Below are positions 1 to 8,104 of a stretch of 64,000 nt of DNA, one piece after another; position 1 is the first letter of the stretch; the number at the start of each line of letters is the position of its first letter. Under the pieces are notes generated by a model. It did no database searches. It worked only from the letters and a program-made list of their open reading frames with translations, and had not been told where the DNA came from. Position numbers and translations under genes: made by a program. This DNA comes from Chromatiaceae bacterium. GTDB taxonomy: Bacteria; Pseudomonadota; Gammaproteobacteria; Chromatiales; Chromatiaceae. The DNA lies in the NCBI GenBank assembly GCA_024235395.1, contig JACKMK010000003.1, positions 248,001 to 312,000 of the forward strand. The letters run 5' to 3'.

Positions 1-2
1 GC

Positions 3-554
3 TGGTGGTACGCGGCGGCGGCCAGCGTGCTGCTGCTGATCGGTGCGAGCATGGCATCCCTGTGGACCACCGCCGTACAGCGGAGCGATGAGAGCCTGGC
101 CCAGGCGGTGCTCAATCACATCGATGACGAGGCCAGCCATCTGCGTACCGCGCACGCGGTTTCGCGCGAGCGGGTCAAGTGGGTATTCCAGCGCTTCGGT
201 GCCGAGTTGGCCGGCGATATCGGTCAGGTCAATTTCGCCGCCGAGTGCCTGATGCGCCACCGCAACGGCGTACATCTGGTACTGCCCGGCCAGATGGGTC
301 CGGTGACGGTATTCTTCATGCCGGGCGAGATGACCGACGACATCATTCAGGTGGAATCGACACGTTTCGTCGGGCAGGTCCTGCCGACCCACTGGGGCAG
401 TATCGCGGTGGTGGGCGAACTCGGTGAACCCCTCGACGGCCTCGGCCAGCGTCTCGCGAGTGCGGTGCGGTGGCCGGACCCGGGACTCGCCTCAAGCGCC
501 GTCAGCGGGCCCCTGATCGCCACTGTCGACGGTGCGCAGCAGGAGGATGGTTGA
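3..554 (+). CDS. DUF3379 family protein (anti-sigma-factor-like), C-terminal part
   Basis: The frame is open from the first bases of the window, so the N-terminus lies outside; what remains is about 183 residues. The visible part starts with a hydrophobic stretch (Ala/Val/Leu, with WWYAAAAS at its beginning) that reads as one membrane segment, followed by a soluble domain containing HIDDEASHLR and a late HLVLPGQMGPVTVFFMPGE segment. This arrangement is what I know of DUF3379 proteins, which usually sit next to an ECF sigma factor and probably act as membrane-anchored anti-sigma factors with a zinc-finger-like N-terminus. The sigma gene would lie to the left and cannot be checked. The last 63 bases overlap the convergent small gene at 492-680. 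The family call is moderately sure; the anti-sigma role is inference. Confidence 0.72.
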   Translation, partial: WWYAAAASVLLLIGASMASLWTTAVQRSDESLAQAVLNHIDDEASHLRTAHAVSRERVKWVFQRFGAELAGDIGQVNFAAECLMRHRNGVHLVLPGQMGPVTVFFMPGEMTDDIIQVESTRFVGQVLPTHWGSIAVVGELGEPLDGLGQRLASAVRWPDPGLASSAVSGPLIATVDGAQQEDG

Positions 555-680
555 GCGGCACTGGCGACAGCGCATCAACTGGCTGCCCTTGAACAGGCGC
601 ATCCAGAAACTGCGCGGGTAGCGGGTCATATCGGTACCGCCACAGGTGCGGCAGACCTTCTTGCGGGTGATCCAGGCCAT
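492..680 (-). CDS. small zinc-ribbon-like protein
   Basis: A 62-residue protein with two cysteine pairs, CRTC near residues 10-13 and CRQC near residues 38-41, spaced as in a zinc ribbon, with the basic aromatic stretch RYPRSFWMRLFKGS between them. It resembles small uncharacterised proteins of gammaproteobacteria with a CxxC-WMRL-CxxC layout, but I cannot name a function. Its 3' end overlaps the tail of the DUF3379 gene on the other strand by about 63 bases, so the two genes converge. The paired cysteines argue that this frame is real. The last 15 or so residues lie antisense to the DUF3379 coding tail and carry no recognisable motif. Confidence 0.58.
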   Translation of the reverse strand: MAWITRKKVCRTCGGTDMTRYPRSFWMRLFKGSQLMRCRQCRSTILLLRTVDSGDQGPADGA

Positions 681-736
681 CTACTACTCCGGTCCGGCTG
701 CTCGAATGCTATGCGGTCAAACCCCGGCAGCGATGC

Positions 737-1207
737 CTAACGGCGCTTCCAGCCGGCTGCCGCGTGCTCATCGCTGGCCCTGGCGTCGACCCATCGCGAA
801 TCTCCATCCGCCGTCTGCTCGCGCTTCCAGAACGGCGCGCGGGTCTTCAGATAGTCGATGACATATTCGCAGGCACGAAACGCCTCGCCGCGGTGCGCAC
901 TGGCGACACTGACCAAGACGATCGCGTCCTGGGGGTGGATCTCGCCGACCCTGTGGACCACCCTCACGGCCTCCAGGTCCCAACGTTTTGCGGCCTCGTC
1001 GACGATCGCGGCCAGCGCCTTTTCGGTCATCCCGGGGTAGTGCTCCAGGGTCATGCTGAGCACCTTGTCGCCCTGGTTGAAATCCCGCATCAGACCGATG
1101 AAGCTGACCACGCCACCGACCGTCGTTCGCCCGTGATACACCGGCGGGATCTCGGCGAGCGCATCCAACGGACCTTCCTGCACGCGTATCTCGATATCGA
1201 TGCCCAT
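737..1207 (-). CDS. moaE: molybdopterin synthase large (catalytic) subunit MoaE
   Basis: MoaE pairs with thiocarboxylated MoaD and inserts the two sulfurs of molybdopterin into cyclic pyranopterin monophosphate, in the cytoplasm. The 156-residue product shows the family landmarks: GGVVSFIGLMRDFNQGD near the N-terminus, LEHYPGMTEKAL, VHRVGEIHPQD, SVASAHRGEAF, and the C-terminal LKTRAPFWKRE segment whose lysines line the active site. The frame stays open upstream to 1432, but that part is only the shadow of moaD; the ATG at 1207, where the MGIDIEIRV start matches the family, is chosen. moaD ends 16 bases upstream and moeA overlaps moaD, so moeA-moaD-moaE is one operon. Confidence 0.93.
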   Translation of the reverse strand: MGIDIEIRVQEGPLDALAEIPPVYHGRTTVGGVVSFIGLMRDFNQGDKVLSMTLEHYPGMTEKALAAIVDEAAKRWDLEAVRVVHRVGEIHPQDAIVLVSVASAHRGEAFRACEYVIDYLKTRAPFWKREQTADGDSRWVDARASDEHAAAGWKRR

Positions 1208-1223
1208 GTCGCCTCCAGATCGC

Positions 1224-1472
1224 TCAACCGCCGGTGACCGGCGGAAAGAACCCCACCTCGTCGCCATCGCGCAGGCGCTGGCCGGCATCCGCCATCTCCT
1301 GGTTGACGGCCGCGAGCACGCGCTGGTCGGTGGCGAACACCTCGCTCCAGACGCCCCCGCGCGCGGCCAGCTCCGCGCGCAGGCCGGCAATATCCGCCGG
1401 GTGATCGGACAGCGTCTCGACACCCTGCCCAAGACGTTCGCGCAGGCTCGCGAAATACAAAACCCGAATCAT
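1224..1472 (-). CDS. moaD: molybdopterin synthase sulfur carrier subunit MoaD
   Basis: An 82-residue ubiquitin-fold protein ending in the double glycine PPVTGG, which is adenylated by MoeB and then thiocarboxylated to donate sulfur for molybdopterin. The start MIRVLYFASLRERLG and the GDEVGFFPPVTGG tail are diagnostic. Its ATG overlaps the stop codon of moeA by four bases, which implies translational coupling, and moaE follows 16 bases after its stop. No moaA, moaC or moeB lies in the window, so the rest of the pathway must be elsewhere. Confidence 0.95.
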   Translation of the reverse strand: MIRVLYFASLRERLGQGVETLSDHPADIAGLRAELAARGGVWSEVFATDQRVLAAVNQEMADAGQRLRDGDEVGFFPPVTGG

Positions 1473-2710
1473 GTCAGCAACTCGCAGAAGGGTAGAAAAG
1501 CGACCGTATCACCGCGCTGCAGTTTACGCCCTTCGGGGATCACAACCAGACCGTTGGCCCAGGTGACCGAACTCAGCACTCCCGACGAGCGACTCGGATG
1601 GACGGTCACGCGCGGCACGCCGTCGGCGTCGTGTGCCAGGCGCGCGCGTTGGAACTCGCGGCGCTTGTCCGGCTTCGGCCATTCGAAATCGGCGACCGCA
1701 CGCAGCGGTTGCAGCTGCCAGTCCGATCGTCCCTGCATGCGCAGCAGGAAGGGCCGTACGAACAGCAGGAAGGTGACGAACATCGACACCGGATTGCCCG
1801 GCGAACCGATGAACGGGGTGCCGTCGACGTGACCGAACGCGACCGGCTTGCCGGGACGGATGGCGATCCGCCACATGTCCAGGCTACCGAGGGCCTCGAC
1901 CGCGGGCTTGACATGATCCTCCTCTCCCACCGACACACCCCCCGAGGCCAGCACCAGATCGGCCTGCGCCGCGCCGGCGGCCAACGCGGCCTGAGTCGCG
2001 GCGAGGCTGTCCTCGACGATCCCCAGCTCGATCACCTCGCACCCCAGCGCCCGCAACAAGCCGCTCGCGGTGAACAGGTTGGAGTTGTAGATCTTGCCGG
2101 GAGGCAGGGGATCACCCGGCATCACCAACTCGTCGCCACTGGCGAACAGCGCCACCCGGGGGCCCTGCACCACGCTGAGTTCGGCCACGCCCAGCGATGC
2201 CGCCAGACCGATATGCTGCGGCTGCAGACGTGTTCCCGCCGGGATCAACTCGGCACCGGCGCGTACATCTTCGCCACGCCGCCGAATGTTTTCGCCGGGC
2301 GCGACGGGTACCTCGACGCGCACGCTGTCGCCCTGCGCCGTGCAGACCTCTTGCATCACCACCGCGTCGGCACCCGCCGGAATCGGCGCCCCGGTAAAGA
2401 TGCGCGCCGCACTGCCCTGTTCGAGTGGCGGCGGCACCGTGCCGGCAGGGATGCGCTGCGAGACACGCAATCCGTCACCGGGTACGGCACACTCCGCGGT
2501 CCGCACCGCGTAGCCGTCCATTGCGCTGTAATCCCACCCCGGGACGTCGAACGAGCTGATCACCGGTTCGGCGAGCACCCTGCCCAACGCCTCGCGCAGG
2601 CCGACGACCTGCGTGCGTGCCACGGGCTTCGCGGCAGCGACCAGCCGCTCGACGGCCGCCTCGTAGCCCAACAGCTCATCCAAAGTCGGTGTGCAACTCG
2701 TCTGCGTCAT
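1469..2710 (-). CDS. moeA: molybdopterin molybdenumtransferase MoeA
   Basis: MoeA inserts molybdate into adenylylated molybdopterin to give the active molybdenum cofactor. The 413-residue length is normal. Visible motifs are DVPGWDYSAMDG (about 55-66), TGAPIPAGADAVVMQE (about 106-121), SGGVSVGEEDHVK (about 256-268, the MPT-binding signature) and GSPGNPVSMF (about 302-311). Domain order is the N-terminal MoeA body, the central MoaB/Mog fold and a C-terminal beta-barrel domain. It is the first gene of a moeA-moaD-moaE operon; the preceding kinase gene on the same strand ends 51 bases upstream, so read-through from it is possible. No molybdoenzyme is encoded in the window. Confidence 0.95.
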   Translation of the reverse strand: MTQTSCTPTLDELLGYEAAVERLVAAAKPVARTQVVGLREALGRVLAEPVISSFDVPGWDYSAMDGYAVRTAECAVPGDGLRVSQRIPAGTVPPPLEQGSAARIFTGAPIPAGADAVVMQEVCTAQGDSVRVEVPVAPGENIRRRGEDVRAGAELIPAGTRLQPQHIGLAASLGVAELSVVQGPRVALFASGDELVMPGDPLPPGKIYNSNLFTASGLLRALGCEVIELGIVEDSLAATQAALAAGAAQADLVLASGGVSVGEEDHVKPAVEALGSLDMWRIAIRPGKPVAFGHVDGTPFIGSPGNPVSMFVTFLLFVRPFLLRMQGRSDWQLQPLRAVADFEWPKPDKRREFQRARLAHDADGVPRVTVHPSRSSGVLSSVTWANGLVVIPEGRKLQRGDTVAFLPFCELLT

Positions 2711-2761
2711 ACGACCTCTCCCGGTCAGCGGTGAGTCTTGCGTGCCATTCGAACGCGGTTT

Positions 2762-3694
2762 CTACAGCGAGAACCCGAAGGCCTCGCGGAAACGCGCATC
2801 GAAATCCGCGCGTTCGAACGCATGGTTCTGGGTCCCGGGATGCTCGATCTTGATCGCGCCCATCAGCGAAGCGATACGACCTGTGATCTCCCAGTCGAGA
2901 TCGTTCTGCAGCCCGTACAGCAGGCCGCCGCGATAGGCATCGCCACAGCCGGTCGGGTCGAGCAGACGGTCCACCGGGGCGGACGGCACCTCGATCTCGC
3001 GCCCTTCGGCGTAGATCGTGGAACCCTTTCCGCCACGCGTCACGATCACAGCCGAAACCTCGCGCGCCAGCTGCTGTGGCGAGCGACCGGTGCGCTCCTG
3101 CATCAGCTTGGCTTCGTAGTCGTTGAACGCCAGCCAGGTGGCCTGCGCCACGAACCGGTTGAGATCGTCCGCATCGAACATCGGCATCCCCTGGCCCGGG
3201 TCGAACACGAACGGAATCCCGGCCTCGGCGAATTGCGTGGCGTGTTCGATCATCCCCTGCCGGCCGTCGGGGGAGACCATGCCCAGGGTGATCCCGTCGA
3301 TGTCGGTCACCCGGTTTTGATGCGCGAAGTTCATCGCCCCGGGGTGAAATGCCGTGATCTGGTTGTCGTCCTGGTCGGTGGTGATGTAGGCCTGTGCGGT
3401 GTAGCTGTCGGCGACCTCCCGCAGCCCGTCGCGTCGGATGGCGTGGCGATCCAACCACTCGGCATAGGGTGCGAAATCGCTGCCCACGGTCCCCATTGGC
3501 AGCCCGTCACCACCGAGCATCTGCAGATTGAACGCGATGTTGCCAGCGCAGCCGCCGAAGTTGCGGCGCATCTCCGGGACCAGAAACGACACATTTAGGA
3601 TATGGACCTGGTCGGGAAGGATGTGATTCTTGAACTGGTCCTGAAACACCATGATGGTGTCGAATGCGATCGAACCGCAGATCAGTGCTGACAT
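2762..3694 (-). CDS. PfkB-family carbohydrate/nucleoside kinase (adenosine kinase-like)
   Basis: A 310-residue ribokinase-fold enzyme. It carries the N-terminal PfkB glycine motif GGCAGNIAFNL (about 47-57) and the C-terminal signature DPTGCGDAYRGG (about 246-257), whose Asp252 would be the catalytic base. The start MSALICGSIAFDTIMVF and the HPGAMNFAH segment are typical of the proteobacterial group annotated as adenosine kinase; the substrate (adenosine versus a sugar) is inferred from that likeness only. It lies on the same strand as moeA, 51 bases upstream of it. The 5' side faces the divergent SoxK-like gene, with about 200 bases between the start codons. Confidence 0.85.
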   Translation of the reverse strand: MSALICGSIAFDTIMVFQDQFKNHILPDQVHILNVSFLVPEMRRNFGGCAGNIAFNLQMLGGDGLPMGTVGSDFAPYAEWLDRHAIRRDGLREVADSYTAQAYITTDQDDNQITAFHPGAMNFAHQNRVTDIDGITLGMVSPDGRQGMIEHATQFAEAGIPFVFDPGQGMPMFDADDLNRFVAQATWLAFNDYEAKLMQERTGRSPQQLAREVSAVIVTRGGKGSTIYAEGREIEVPSAPVDRLLDPTGCGDAYRGGLLYGLQNDLDWEITGRIASLMGAIKIEHPGTQNHAFERADFDARFREAFGFSL

Positions 3695-3881
3695 CGATGG
3701 AAAACCTTATGTTTATTGCTGAAAACGCCCCTGGATCGGGAGGGGTAAATGGGCAGCGGCGCCTGGTGCACCGGATCCGCCGAGATGGTACCGTATGCAG
3801 GCTTCATCTGGCCAAGCCGCTACCCGGCAGGCCGGTCGCGGACCACCCACGGGTCCGCCGGATAGACAAAACGAAATAGAG

Positions 3882-3890
3882 AGGTGGAGG
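3882..3890 (+). promoter_or_regulatory. strong ribosome binding site of the SoxK-like gene
   Basis: The purine-rich stretch AGGTGGAGG lies seven bases before the ATG at 3897. The frame is open further upstream to 3795, but this site together with the signal peptide beginning at 3897 decides the start. Confidence 0.7.
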
Positions 3891-3896
3891 AACCCC

Positions 3897-4211
3897 ATGT
3901 CGAAGAAAAGCATGATGTTGGGCGCGCTGATCGGTGCCCTGGCGCTGGCGGGAACCGCCTTCGCAGCGGACAAGGCGGGTGCCGAAGCGGCCATCGCTGC
4001 GGCCAAGGCTGCGCAGCAAGAGGCCAACGCGGTCGGCGGCGAGTGGCGCGACACCGGCAAGATCATCAAACAGGCCGAAGACGCGATTGCCGCCGGAAAC
4101 TTCGGCAGCGCGATCGAGTTGGCGAACAAGGCCGAGGCACAGGGCAAGCTCGGCAAGGAGCAGGCGCTCGGACAGACCGGGACCGGCAACCCGAAGTACC
4201 TGTACAACTGA
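3897..4211 (+). CDS. SoxXA-binding-like small periplasmic protein (SoxK-like)
   Basis: A 104-residue secreted protein. Residues 1-23 form a clear Sec signal peptide (basic start, Leu/Ala core, AFA cleavage site before ADKA). The mature part is a short helical domain rich in Ala and Lys with the landmarks VGGEWRDTGK, IKQAEDAIAAGN and ELANKAEAQGKLG. This pattern is what I recall of the SoxXA-binding protein SoxK/SAXB, which stimulates the cytochrome SoxXA that couples thiosulfate to SoxYZ. No other sox gene is nearby, so here it is an orphan and its partner cannot be shown. It is monocistronic, with a good ribosome site upstream and an intrinsic terminator right behind it. Confidence 0.68.
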   Translation: MSKKSMMLGALIGALALAGTAFAADKAGAEAAIAAAKAAQQEANAVGGEWRDTGKIIKQAEDAIAAGNFGSAIELANKAEAQGKLGKEQALGQTGTGNPKYLYN

Positions 4212-4233
4212 GCGTTTCGCCAAAGAGCAAGCA

Positions 4234-4261
4234 AACCCCGCTTCATACAGCGGGGTTTTTT
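4234..4261 (+). terminator. rho-independent terminator after the SoxK-like gene
   Basis: A nine-base-pair GC-rich stem (AACCCCGCT with AGCGGGGTT) around a six-base loop is followed directly by a run of T. It sits 22 bases after the stop codon at 4211 and also separates this gene from the convergent dgkA. Confidence 0.9.
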
Positions 4262-4263
4262 GT

Positions 4264-4638
4264 CTAGGGATGGTCGGGCAGCAACACCAGCAGCCAGACC
4301 ACGGCAGCGAGCACGATCGTCAACAACACCGCGGCCGAACCGATGTCCTTGGCACGCCCCGACAGTTCGTGATGATCAGGGCCGAACCGATCGACAGTCG
4401 CCTCGACCGCCGAATTGAGCAACTCTACGACCATCACCAGACACCAGCTGCCGACCAACAACGCACGTTCGCCGCCATCGCGGCCCAACCACAGACCGAG
4501 CGGGACGATCAACAACGCCGCCAGCACCTCCTGGCGGAACGCCGCTTCGTGCCGATAGCAGGCCCCGAGTCCCTGTAACGAATAGCGGAATGCCCGGACG
4601 ATCCGGACCAGGCCGCTGGTCGTGTTAAACGCCGACAC
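4264..4638 (-). CDS. dgkA: diacylglycerol kinase DgkA
   Basis: An integral membrane kinase that returns diacylglycerol to phosphatidic acid in the inner membrane. The 124-residue product begins SAFNTTSGLVRIVRAF after a GTG start, has the conserved HEAAFRQE helix, three hydrophobic segments, and the signature VVELLNSAVEATVDR containing the catalytic Glu and the metal-binding residues. The frame extends upstream to 4800, but that portion is the antisense-frame shadow of gcvPB; the GTG at 4638 gives the family's normal length and lies eight bases after the gcvPB stop. It is therefore the last gene of the gcv operon. The start codon is inferred. Confidence 0.88.
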   Translation of the reverse strand: MSAFNTTSGLVRIVRAFRYSLQGLGACYRHEAAFRQEVLAALLIVPLGLWLGRDGGERALLVGSWCLVMVVELLNSAVEATVDRFGPDHHELSGRAKDIGSAAVLLTIVLAAVVWLLVLLPDHP

Positions 4639-4645
4639 GGCGCAA

Positions 4646-6100
4646 TCAGGTTCCCGCAGGCTGCCACCGCAGGTCCAGCTCACGCGCTGCGCGCACGTCG
4701 TCGAGCCGCCGCACGGGTAGCGTGTGTGGCGCGGACTTGACGACTTCCGGACTGTTCTCCGCTTCCGTCTGGATGCGCACCATGGCGTCGACGAAACCAT
4801 CCAGCGCGTCCGGCGCCTCGGTCTCGGTGGGCTCGATCAGCAGGCATTCCGGGACCAGTAGCGGAAAGTACGTGGTGGGTGCGTGGTAGCCGAGGTCGAG
4901 CAGCCGTTTTGCGAAGTCCATCGCGCTGATATCCAGCTCCTTGGCCTGACGTCTCAACGTGACGATGAACTCGTGCGTTGCGCGGCGCTCCGGATAGGCC
5001 AGTTCAAAACCGGCGTCGCTGAGTCGCTTGGCCAGGTAGTTCGCGTTCAAGGTCGCGTACTCCGCGACCCTGGCCATCCCCTCCCGTCCGAGCATGCGCG
5101 CATACACGTAGGCGCGCAGCAACACCCCGGCATTGCCGGCAAACGCCGACAGCCGGCCGATACTCTGCGGACAGTCCCGCTCGGTCAGCCAGTGGTAGTC
5201 ATGGCCGTCGAACCCGACCATCGGTACCGGCAGATACGGCACCAGGCGCTCGCTGACCCCGACCGGTCCGGCACCCGGTCCGCCGCCACCATGCGGCGTG
5301 GAGAACGTCTTGTGCAGGTTCATATGGATCACGTCGAATCCCATGTCGCCCGGACGCACCTTGCCGAGAATCGCGTTCAGGTTGGCACCGTCGTAGTACA
5401 GCAGGCCGCCCGCCGCATGCACCATCCGCGCGATCTCGGTGATCCGCCGCTCGAACACCCCGAGCGTGGACGGATTGGTCAGCATGATGCCGGCGGTCTG
5501 TGGCCCCAACGCGGCACCGAGTGCCTGCAGATCGACATCGCCGTCGTCGAGCGTTGGGATCTCACGCACCTTGTAACCGCACATCACCGCCGTCGCCGGG
5601 TTGGTACCGTGAGCGGCATCCGGCACTATGATCTCGCTGCGCGCACTGTCGCCGCGCGCCTCGTGATAGGCGCGAATCATCGCGACGCCGGCGAACTCGC
5701 CCTGCGCACCCGCGGCGGGCGACAGAGACACCGCCTTCATCCCGGTGACGTCTTTCAGGATCTCCTGCAGTTCGTGCATGCACGCAAGGAAACCCTGGCT
5801 GTGCGAATCCGGCGCGTGCGGGTGGCGTGCCAGCAGGCCGGGCAGCATCGCCAGTGAATTGCACGCACGCGGGTTGTACTTCATCGTGCACGATCCGAGC
5901 GGATAGAACTGGGTGTCGATCGAGAAGTTCTTCTGCGACAGGCGCGTGTAGTGGCGCACGGTCTGCATCTCCGACACCTCGGGCAGCGCCGGGACGGCAC
6001 TGCGACGCAGCGTTTCGGGGATGCCTTCCAGTTCCGGCTTGTCCTTGGGCGCCTGTGCATAGGCACGCCGCCCGGGACGTGACTGTTCGTGGATCAGCAT
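4646..6100 (-). CDS. gcvPB: glycine dehydrogenase (decarboxylating) subunit 2, GcvPB
   Basis: The PLP-carrying half of a split P-protein, which decarboxylates glycine and passes the aminomethyl group to lipoyl-GcvH. The 484-residue product has the lysine motif NLHKTFSTPHGGGGPG with Lys264 as the PLP Schiff-base residue, and the TQFYPLGSCTMKYNPR segment near the N-terminus that is typical of subunit 2. The ATG at 6100 is chosen because MLIHEQSRPGRR matches the family and the upstream open part is a tpx shadow. Its start nearly touches the stop of tpx (6102-6104), so translation is likely coupled. Subunit 1 lies on the other side of tpx, which is unusual. Confidence 0.95.
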   Translation of the reverse strand: MLIHEQSRPGRRAYAQAPKDKPELEGIPETLRRSAVPALPEVSEMQTVRHYTRLSQKNFSIDTQFYPLGSCTMKYNPRACNSLAMLPGLLARHPHAPDSHSQGFLACMHELQEILKDVTGMKAVSLSPAAGAQGEFAGVAMIRAYHEARGDSARSEIIVPDAAHGTNPATAVMCGYKVREIPTLDDGDVDLQALGAALGPQTAGIMLTNPSTLGVFERRITEIARMVHAAGGLLYYDGANLNAILGKVRPGDMGFDVIHMNLHKTFSTPHGGGGPGAGPVGVSERLVPYLPVPMVGFDGHDYHWLTERDCPQSIGRLSAFAGNAGVLLRAYVYARMLGREGMARVAEYATLNANYLAKRLSDAGFELAYPERRATHEFIVTLRRQAKELDISAMDFAKRLLDLGYHAPTTYFPLLVPECLLIEPTETEAPDALDGFVDAMVRIQTEAENSPEVVKSAPHTLPVRRLDDVRAARELDLRWQPAGT

Positions 6101-6101
6101 G

Positions 6102-6602
6102 TCAGCCGAGCGCGGCAATCGCGGCGTCGTAGTCCGGCTCGTCGCCGATCTCGCCGACCAGTTGCGCATAGACCACCTTGTTGTCGGCATCCAGCACCAG
6201 TGCGCCGCGCGCGGTGATGCCGGCCAGGGGCCCGTCCACCAGCAGAATGCCGTAGTCCTTGGCGAAATTGCGCGAGCGCATCATCGACAGGGTCTTGACG
6301 TCCGCGGTGCCCTCGGCCTGGCAGAAGCGGCCCTGCGCAAACGGCAGATCGGCCGACACGACCAGCACCACCACGTCGCTACGGCTGCCGAGACGCTGGT
6401 TGAACACCTTGGTCGAGGTCGCGCAGGTCGGCGTGTCCAGGCTCGGCACGATGCTGATCAGTTTCTTCTTACCTGCGAAATCGGCCAGGCTGACGTCATT
6501 CAGTGCCGCATCGACCAACTTGAAGTCCGGTGCGGTGCTACCGACCGCCGGCAGATCACCGTTGGTGTTGAACGGGGAGCCATGCAAGGTTACCTGTGCC
6601 AT
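6102..6602 (-). CDS. tpx: thiol peroxidase Tpx (atypical 2-Cys peroxiredoxin)
   Basis: Reduces hydroperoxides with electrons from thioredoxin. The 166-residue protein has the peroxidatic cysteine in PSLDTPTC (Cys60) and the resolving cysteine in GRFCQAEG (Cys94), the same spacing as the E. coli enzyme, and the Tpx-specific start VTLHGSPFNTNGDLP. The ATG at 6602 follows an AGGAGAAC ribosome site. The gene is wedged between gcvPA and gcvPB in the same direction with gaps of 58 bases and one base, so it is transcribed with the glycine cleavage genes and would come under riboswitch control. Confidence 0.95.
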   Translation of the reverse strand: MAQVTLHGSPFNTNGDLPAVGSTAPDFKLVDAALNDVSLADFAGKKKLISIVPSLDTPTCATSTKVFNQRLGSRSDVVVLVVSADLPFAQGRFCQAEGTADVKTLSMMRSRNFAKDYGILLVDGPLAGITARGALVLDADNKVVYAQLVGEIGDEPDYDAAIAALG

Positions 6603-6660
6603 TCGTGTTCTCCTGTTGATTCGTGGATGCACCGCGCATATGCGGTGCACCGAAGTCGGT

Positions 6661-8061
6661 TCAGTTGAATTTTGGTTCCACCGGACACTTGGCCTGGGTG
6701 CGGGCCGCCATCACGCGGGTGAGCTTGGCCACGTACTCATCGATATCCGCCGCGGTGCGCGTCTCGGTCGCGCAGACCAGCAGCGCACTGCCGAGCTCCG
6801 GGTAGTCGTCGGCGAGCGGATAGCCGCCGAGTACATTGTGCGCAGCGAGCGATCGCAACACCTCGGCCACCGGGGCGGCGAGACGCAGCACGGTTTCGTG
6901 AAACACCGGACCCTCGAATACCGGCTCCACGCCATCGATCGCCAGCAGCCGCTCGCGCAACGCAAGGGTGTTGGCATGGCAGGCCGCCGCGACCCGCGCC
7001 AACCCCTCGCCACCCAGCAGCGCCATGTGAATGGTCGCCGCGGTGACCAGCAATCCCTGGTTGGTGCAGATGTTCGAGGTCGCCTTGGAACGCCGGATAT
7101 GCTGTTCGCGTGCCTGCAACGTCAGCGTAAAGCCCTCTTTACCCTCCAGGTCGACGGTCTTGCCGATGATCCTCCCCGGCATCTGCCGCACCATCGCCTG
7201 CTTGCAGCACATGAAACCGAAGTAGGGGCCGCCGGATGACAACGGTACGCCGAGCGGCTGACCTTCGCCACAGGCGATATCCACACCATCGTCACCCCAT
7301 TCTCCCGGTGGCTTGAGTACGGCCATTGCCAGTGGGTTCACGACCCCAACCGCCAAGATCCCGTTCGCGTGCGCGAAATTGGTCAATGCATCGACATCCT
7401 CCAGCGCGCCAAAAAAATTCGGCTGGGGGATCACCAGCGCAGCGAAATCCTCGCCGGCGTGTGCCGTCAACGCCGCCATGTCGGTCGTTCCGGTGACCGG
7501 ATCAAACCCGACCTCGACCAACTCGATCTGTTGATTGCGCACGATAGTGTGCACCGTCTTCCGATACACCGGCGGCAGGGTGCGGGGCATCAATATGCGG
7601 TGCGACTTCGACTTCCGGTTCACCCGCACCGCCATCAGCACCGCCTCTGCCAATGCGGATGCACCGTCGTACAACGATGCATTCGAGACGTCCATCGCCA
7701 TCAGACTGGTCATCATCGACTGGAATTCGTACAACAGCTGCAAGGTACCCTGGCTGGCCTCCGCCTGATAAGGGGTGTAAGCGCTGTAGAACTCGCCGCG
7801 TGTGGCAATCTGCCAGACCGCTGCGGGGATATGATGATCGTAGGCACCGGCACCGATGAAACACGCAGGCTGGCCGTCGGTGCGGGCGCGGGTGTGCATC
7901 AGTGCACTGACCTCCATCTCGGAAAGCCCTTCCGGAACATATCGCAGCGCCCCGGCACGCAGGTCTTCCGGGATCTCGTCGAACAACTGGTCGATGCTGT
8001 CGACGCCTATCGCGTCGAGCATGCGCCGGACATCGTCTTCGGTGTGGGGAATAAACGGCAT
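6661..8061 (-). CDS. gcvPA: glycine dehydrogenase (decarboxylating) subunit 1, GcvPA
   Basis: N-terminal half of the split glycine decarboxylase; it forms the heterotetramer with GcvPB and contributes to the active site but has no PLP lysine. The 466-residue protein starts MPFIPHTEDDVRRML and contains FIGAGAYDHHIPAAV, YTPYQAEASQGTLQ, and SLYDGASALAEA, all characteristic of subunit 1. The ATG at 8061 is chosen from the family start. gcvH lies 43 bases upstream. tpx rather than gcvPB follows it. Confidence 0.95.
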   Translation of the reverse strand: MPFIPHTEDDVRRMLDAIGVDSIDQLFDEIPEDLRAGALRYVPEGLSEMEVSALMHTRARTDGQPACFIGAGAYDHHIPAAVWQIATRGEFYSAYTPYQAEASQGTLQLLYEFQSMMTSLMAMDVSNASLYDGASALAEAVLMAVRVNRKSKSHRILMPRTLPPVYRKTVHTIVRNQQIELVEVGFDPVTGTTDMAALTAHAGEDFAALVIPQPNFFGALEDVDALTNFAHANGILAVGVVNPLAMAVLKPPGEWGDDGVDIACGEGQPLGVPLSSGGPYFGFMCCKQAMVRQMPGRIIGKTVDLEGKEGFTLTLQAREQHIRRSKATSNICTNQGLLVTAATIHMALLGGEGLARVAAACHANTLALRERLLAIDGVEPVFEGPVFHETVLRLAAPVAEVLRSLAAHNVLGGYPLADDYPELGSALLVCATETRTAADIDEYVAKLTRVMAARTQAKCPVEPKFN

Positions 8062-8104
8062 GACAGGGATCCGTGATTTTTCGGGGAAGGACGGGACTGC
8101 GTCC

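Noticed and set aside
4639..4800. N-terminal extension of DgkA to an ATG at 4800
   Set aside because: The extra 54 residues are Arg/Ser/Cys-rich and lie wholly within the gcvPB coding end; the GTG at 4638 gives the normal DgkA length.
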